From assembly GCA_977006965.1 (NCBI GenBank), contig OZ345353.1, positions 4,154,001 through 4,218,000 on the forward strand: a DNA stretch of 64,000 bases, in the 5' to 3' direction. The notes under the pieces are model-generated. The model saw only the letters and a program-made list of their open reading frames with translations, did no database searches and was not told the origin of the DNA. The position numbers and the translations under genes were made by a program. The stretch is from Phymatolithon calcareum. Its lineage: Eukaryota; Rhodophyta; Florideophyceae; Hapalidiales. Of the stretch, positions 62,352-64,000 are shown in pieces; within the stretch, counting starts at the first letter, position 1, and each line of letters begins with the position of its first letter.

Positions 62352-63889
62352 AATGGGGCCTTCCTGAAAACATAAAAACGGGATTTGTGTGTACTAAACC
62401 TGTCACGTTTTGTGTAGTCGCAAACGCAGTTTTTCTCACTAGAGCCACCCCCAGTAAGAAAAATTTGGTACCGTCCCAAAACGAGATTTACAATGAATTG
62501 GGGAAAGCTGGTCTCCGTTCCCTGAAACTTTCTCCTTTCATGCTCATGTATCTCGATCCCATTCAATCACCCATTCGCTTTCGATCAACACGCTCTCTGA
62601 TATGGGCGGTAGTCAAAGTTGCTAGGATTTTGCCTGTGCTTCCAACGATGGCTACTTCGTGCTATTGCCTTATAAGCGCCCTCTTTCTCTCCTATCGTTC
62701 GCCATGAGCGTGGCACAGGATCTGAGAGCTCACTGAAGGCATTGATGACGAAGATGGCGATAGTACTGATGATTGCGTATCCTTGCTTGAGCGTGAAAAC
62801 GGGAACAATTCGTCGCGAGAGATACAGCATACCCTCCCGCATCCCTTGGTGCATCGACGGAGATCCGTAGTGCGAAGAGAAACTAGCGATGGTGGAGAGT
62901 TGACCAGTCTTCTCAAGTTACAGATAGTTCAAGATCAAACCGGCGAGAAGGGGAGCGCAAGGATCGTGGCGAACAGCGAGAGGAAGAGCGGAAAGAGCGT
63001 GCAGAGCAGTGAGAGGAAGAGCGGAAAGAACGTGCAGAACAGAGGGCGGAGGAGAGAGCGAGGCGTGAGCGGGAGGATAAGAGGCATGATCAATTAATGA
63101 TGATGGTTTCCCTCAACAAGAAAAATTGAGTGTTGGAGCTCTTGGCTTCAATCCTATTTTACGAATGTCATGTGATAGTCTAATTGTAGAATGAATAGAA
63201 CGATGCTGAAGCCATGGTTGCTTTTGAAAAACAAGCATTTAAATCGAAGCTCAGCCGCTGCACACACTCCCACCGCGGATACTACTAGATATGCTCTCGA
63301 CTGTGACGATTAAGCACGTCAGTAGCTGTTGTTAAGGAGAAGATCCAAACTCTATGTCTTTGGTGGCGTCTCAGAATTGTGTATTCGTTCGGTCATCTCC
63401 CAGTGACCAAACATCGGTGAAGAGGAATTTTGAGATCCTACTCACCCCCAAACAGACTGTTAGCTTTTACGCTAAGTTGCTGGCACAAACGTGGTAAGAA
63501 TTCGGTTCATCCCAACAAGACTCGCCCTCAAATTAAACAAACAAACGACCCGAAAAGCACAGCAAACGCCACACTCATGTTCTTACATCCGTGTGTGAGC
63601 GTGAAATGAGAGATGTGCCGCGGCATGGTCGACTAGCGTTGGATGTGGGTGGCCATTTTCTGTTCTGCTTGCACGGCTCGACTGTATTGCCAACACGTAC
63701 TGATTCCACCCAATATGCTAGAAGTGGAAACTTCCAACCGACCTCCCTGGTGGGAATTACATTATTTAGTACCAATGATACGCGCAAAATTTTGTGTTTC
63801 AGATCGCACAGGGGTCAAATAGCACAAAAATCAGACATGCTCTCCCCAAATTCGTCGCGTCTTATTTTGTGTTTTAGGAAGGCCCCATT
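62352..63889. mobile_element. TIR DNA transposon, about 1.54 kb
   Basis: Inverted termini AATGGGGCCTTCCT followed by (G/A)AAACA(T/C)AAAA (62352 onward; inverted, ending at 63889). No clear target duplication. The interior holds a Myb/NAM-like coiled-coil remnant, which with GGGGCC termini suggests a PIF/Harbinger-type element without its transposase. Confidence 0.6.
62899..63129 (+). pseudogene. Charged coiled-coil C-terminal fragment, ORF1-like
   Basis: In this frame the sequence is rich in E, R and K (GERKDRGEQREEERKERAEQ), has TGA at 63010-63012, and goes on to RREREDKRHDQLMMMVSL before the stop. Such Arg/Glu coiled coils with a final LMMM stretch are common at the C-terminus of SANT-like proteins of DNA transposons. 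A 33-base tandem repeat (62974-63006, 63007-63039) makes up the middle. Confidence 0.45.
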
Positions 63890-64000
63890 TTAACAAAAAC
63901 ATCTACACAACATATTCAAAAAGTAAGATGTTCAATTCGGTGCAGATTTGTCCAGTAATGGATGTGTGGAACGAGGGTTAATCGCCCCATAGACTTCCGA
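63890..64000. other. End of window, nothing seen
   Basis: No feature recognised in the last 111 bases. Confidence 0.5.

Noticed and set aside
1-64000. Prokaryotic origin suggested by intronless genes
   Set aside because: SRP receptor alpha with SRX domain, LINEs, piggyBac, MULE and Harbinger elements and STAND-WD40 genes are eukaryotic; no operons or ribosome-binding sites are seen.
1-64000. tRNA, rRNA or spliceosomal RNA genes
   Set aside because: I looked for B-box-like and conserved rRNA stretches and recognised none; a covariance-model scan would be decisive.

Overview
This is eukaryotic nuclear DNA. It holds a eukaryote-type SRP receptor alpha subunit, NB-ARC/WD40 (STAND) genes, a Sel1-repeat protein, and DNA transposons and LINEs of eukaryotic families. 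The recognisable host genes are single open frames without visible introns. A small DnaJ-type zinc-finger protein has a Phe-containing, Arg/Ser/Ala-rich leader that looks like a primary-plastid transit peptide. Together these suggest a multicellular red alga (Chondrus-like). This is an inference; no rRNA or organelle gene is present to confirm it.

Host genes that look intact: an orphan multi-pass membrane protein (46-1575, minus), a zinc-ribbon repeat protein (11611-12300, minus), SRP receptor alpha (13367-15142, plus), a Nudix-like/APH-kinase fusion (31876-33291, plus), a DnaJ-type zinc-finger protein (42966-43325, minus), a 1,870-residue membrane protein with a near-identical Sel1 array (54202-59814, plus) and a class I methyltransferase (60675-61304, minus).

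Region by region: 1-13 kb is mostly mobile DNA (hAT-type MITE, piggyBac element, two MULE copies, a duplicated anonymous repeat). 13-15 kb holds SRP receptor alpha. 15-28.5 kb is a cluster of decayed NB-ARC-WD40 copies. A nearly intact 4.4-kb LINE sits inside one copy with a 14-bp target-site duplication. 28.5-31.2 kb is LINE and MULE debris. 31.2-46.7 kb is built from duplicated blocks: [kinase + SRP receptor pseudogene] occurs twice, and a third, badly decayed kinase copy follows. Two TIR elements are inserted into these blocks. 47.4-50.3 kb is a complete PIF/Harbinger element whose two genes each carry a disabling change. 51.6-53.0 kb is another DDE element. 54-61.3 kb holds the Sel1 gene and the methyltransferase. 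The end of the window holds one more TIR element.

The least expected signals are: (1) exact or near-exact palindromes of 24-41 bp, several a few tens of bases upstream of minus-strand start codons; (2) the locally amplified and inactivated STAND receptor family; (3) the homogenised 114-bp Sel1 repeats; (4) duplicated blocks whose paired copies show some transposon empty sites. Start codons were chosen at ATG, so some genes are shorter than the maximal open frame.
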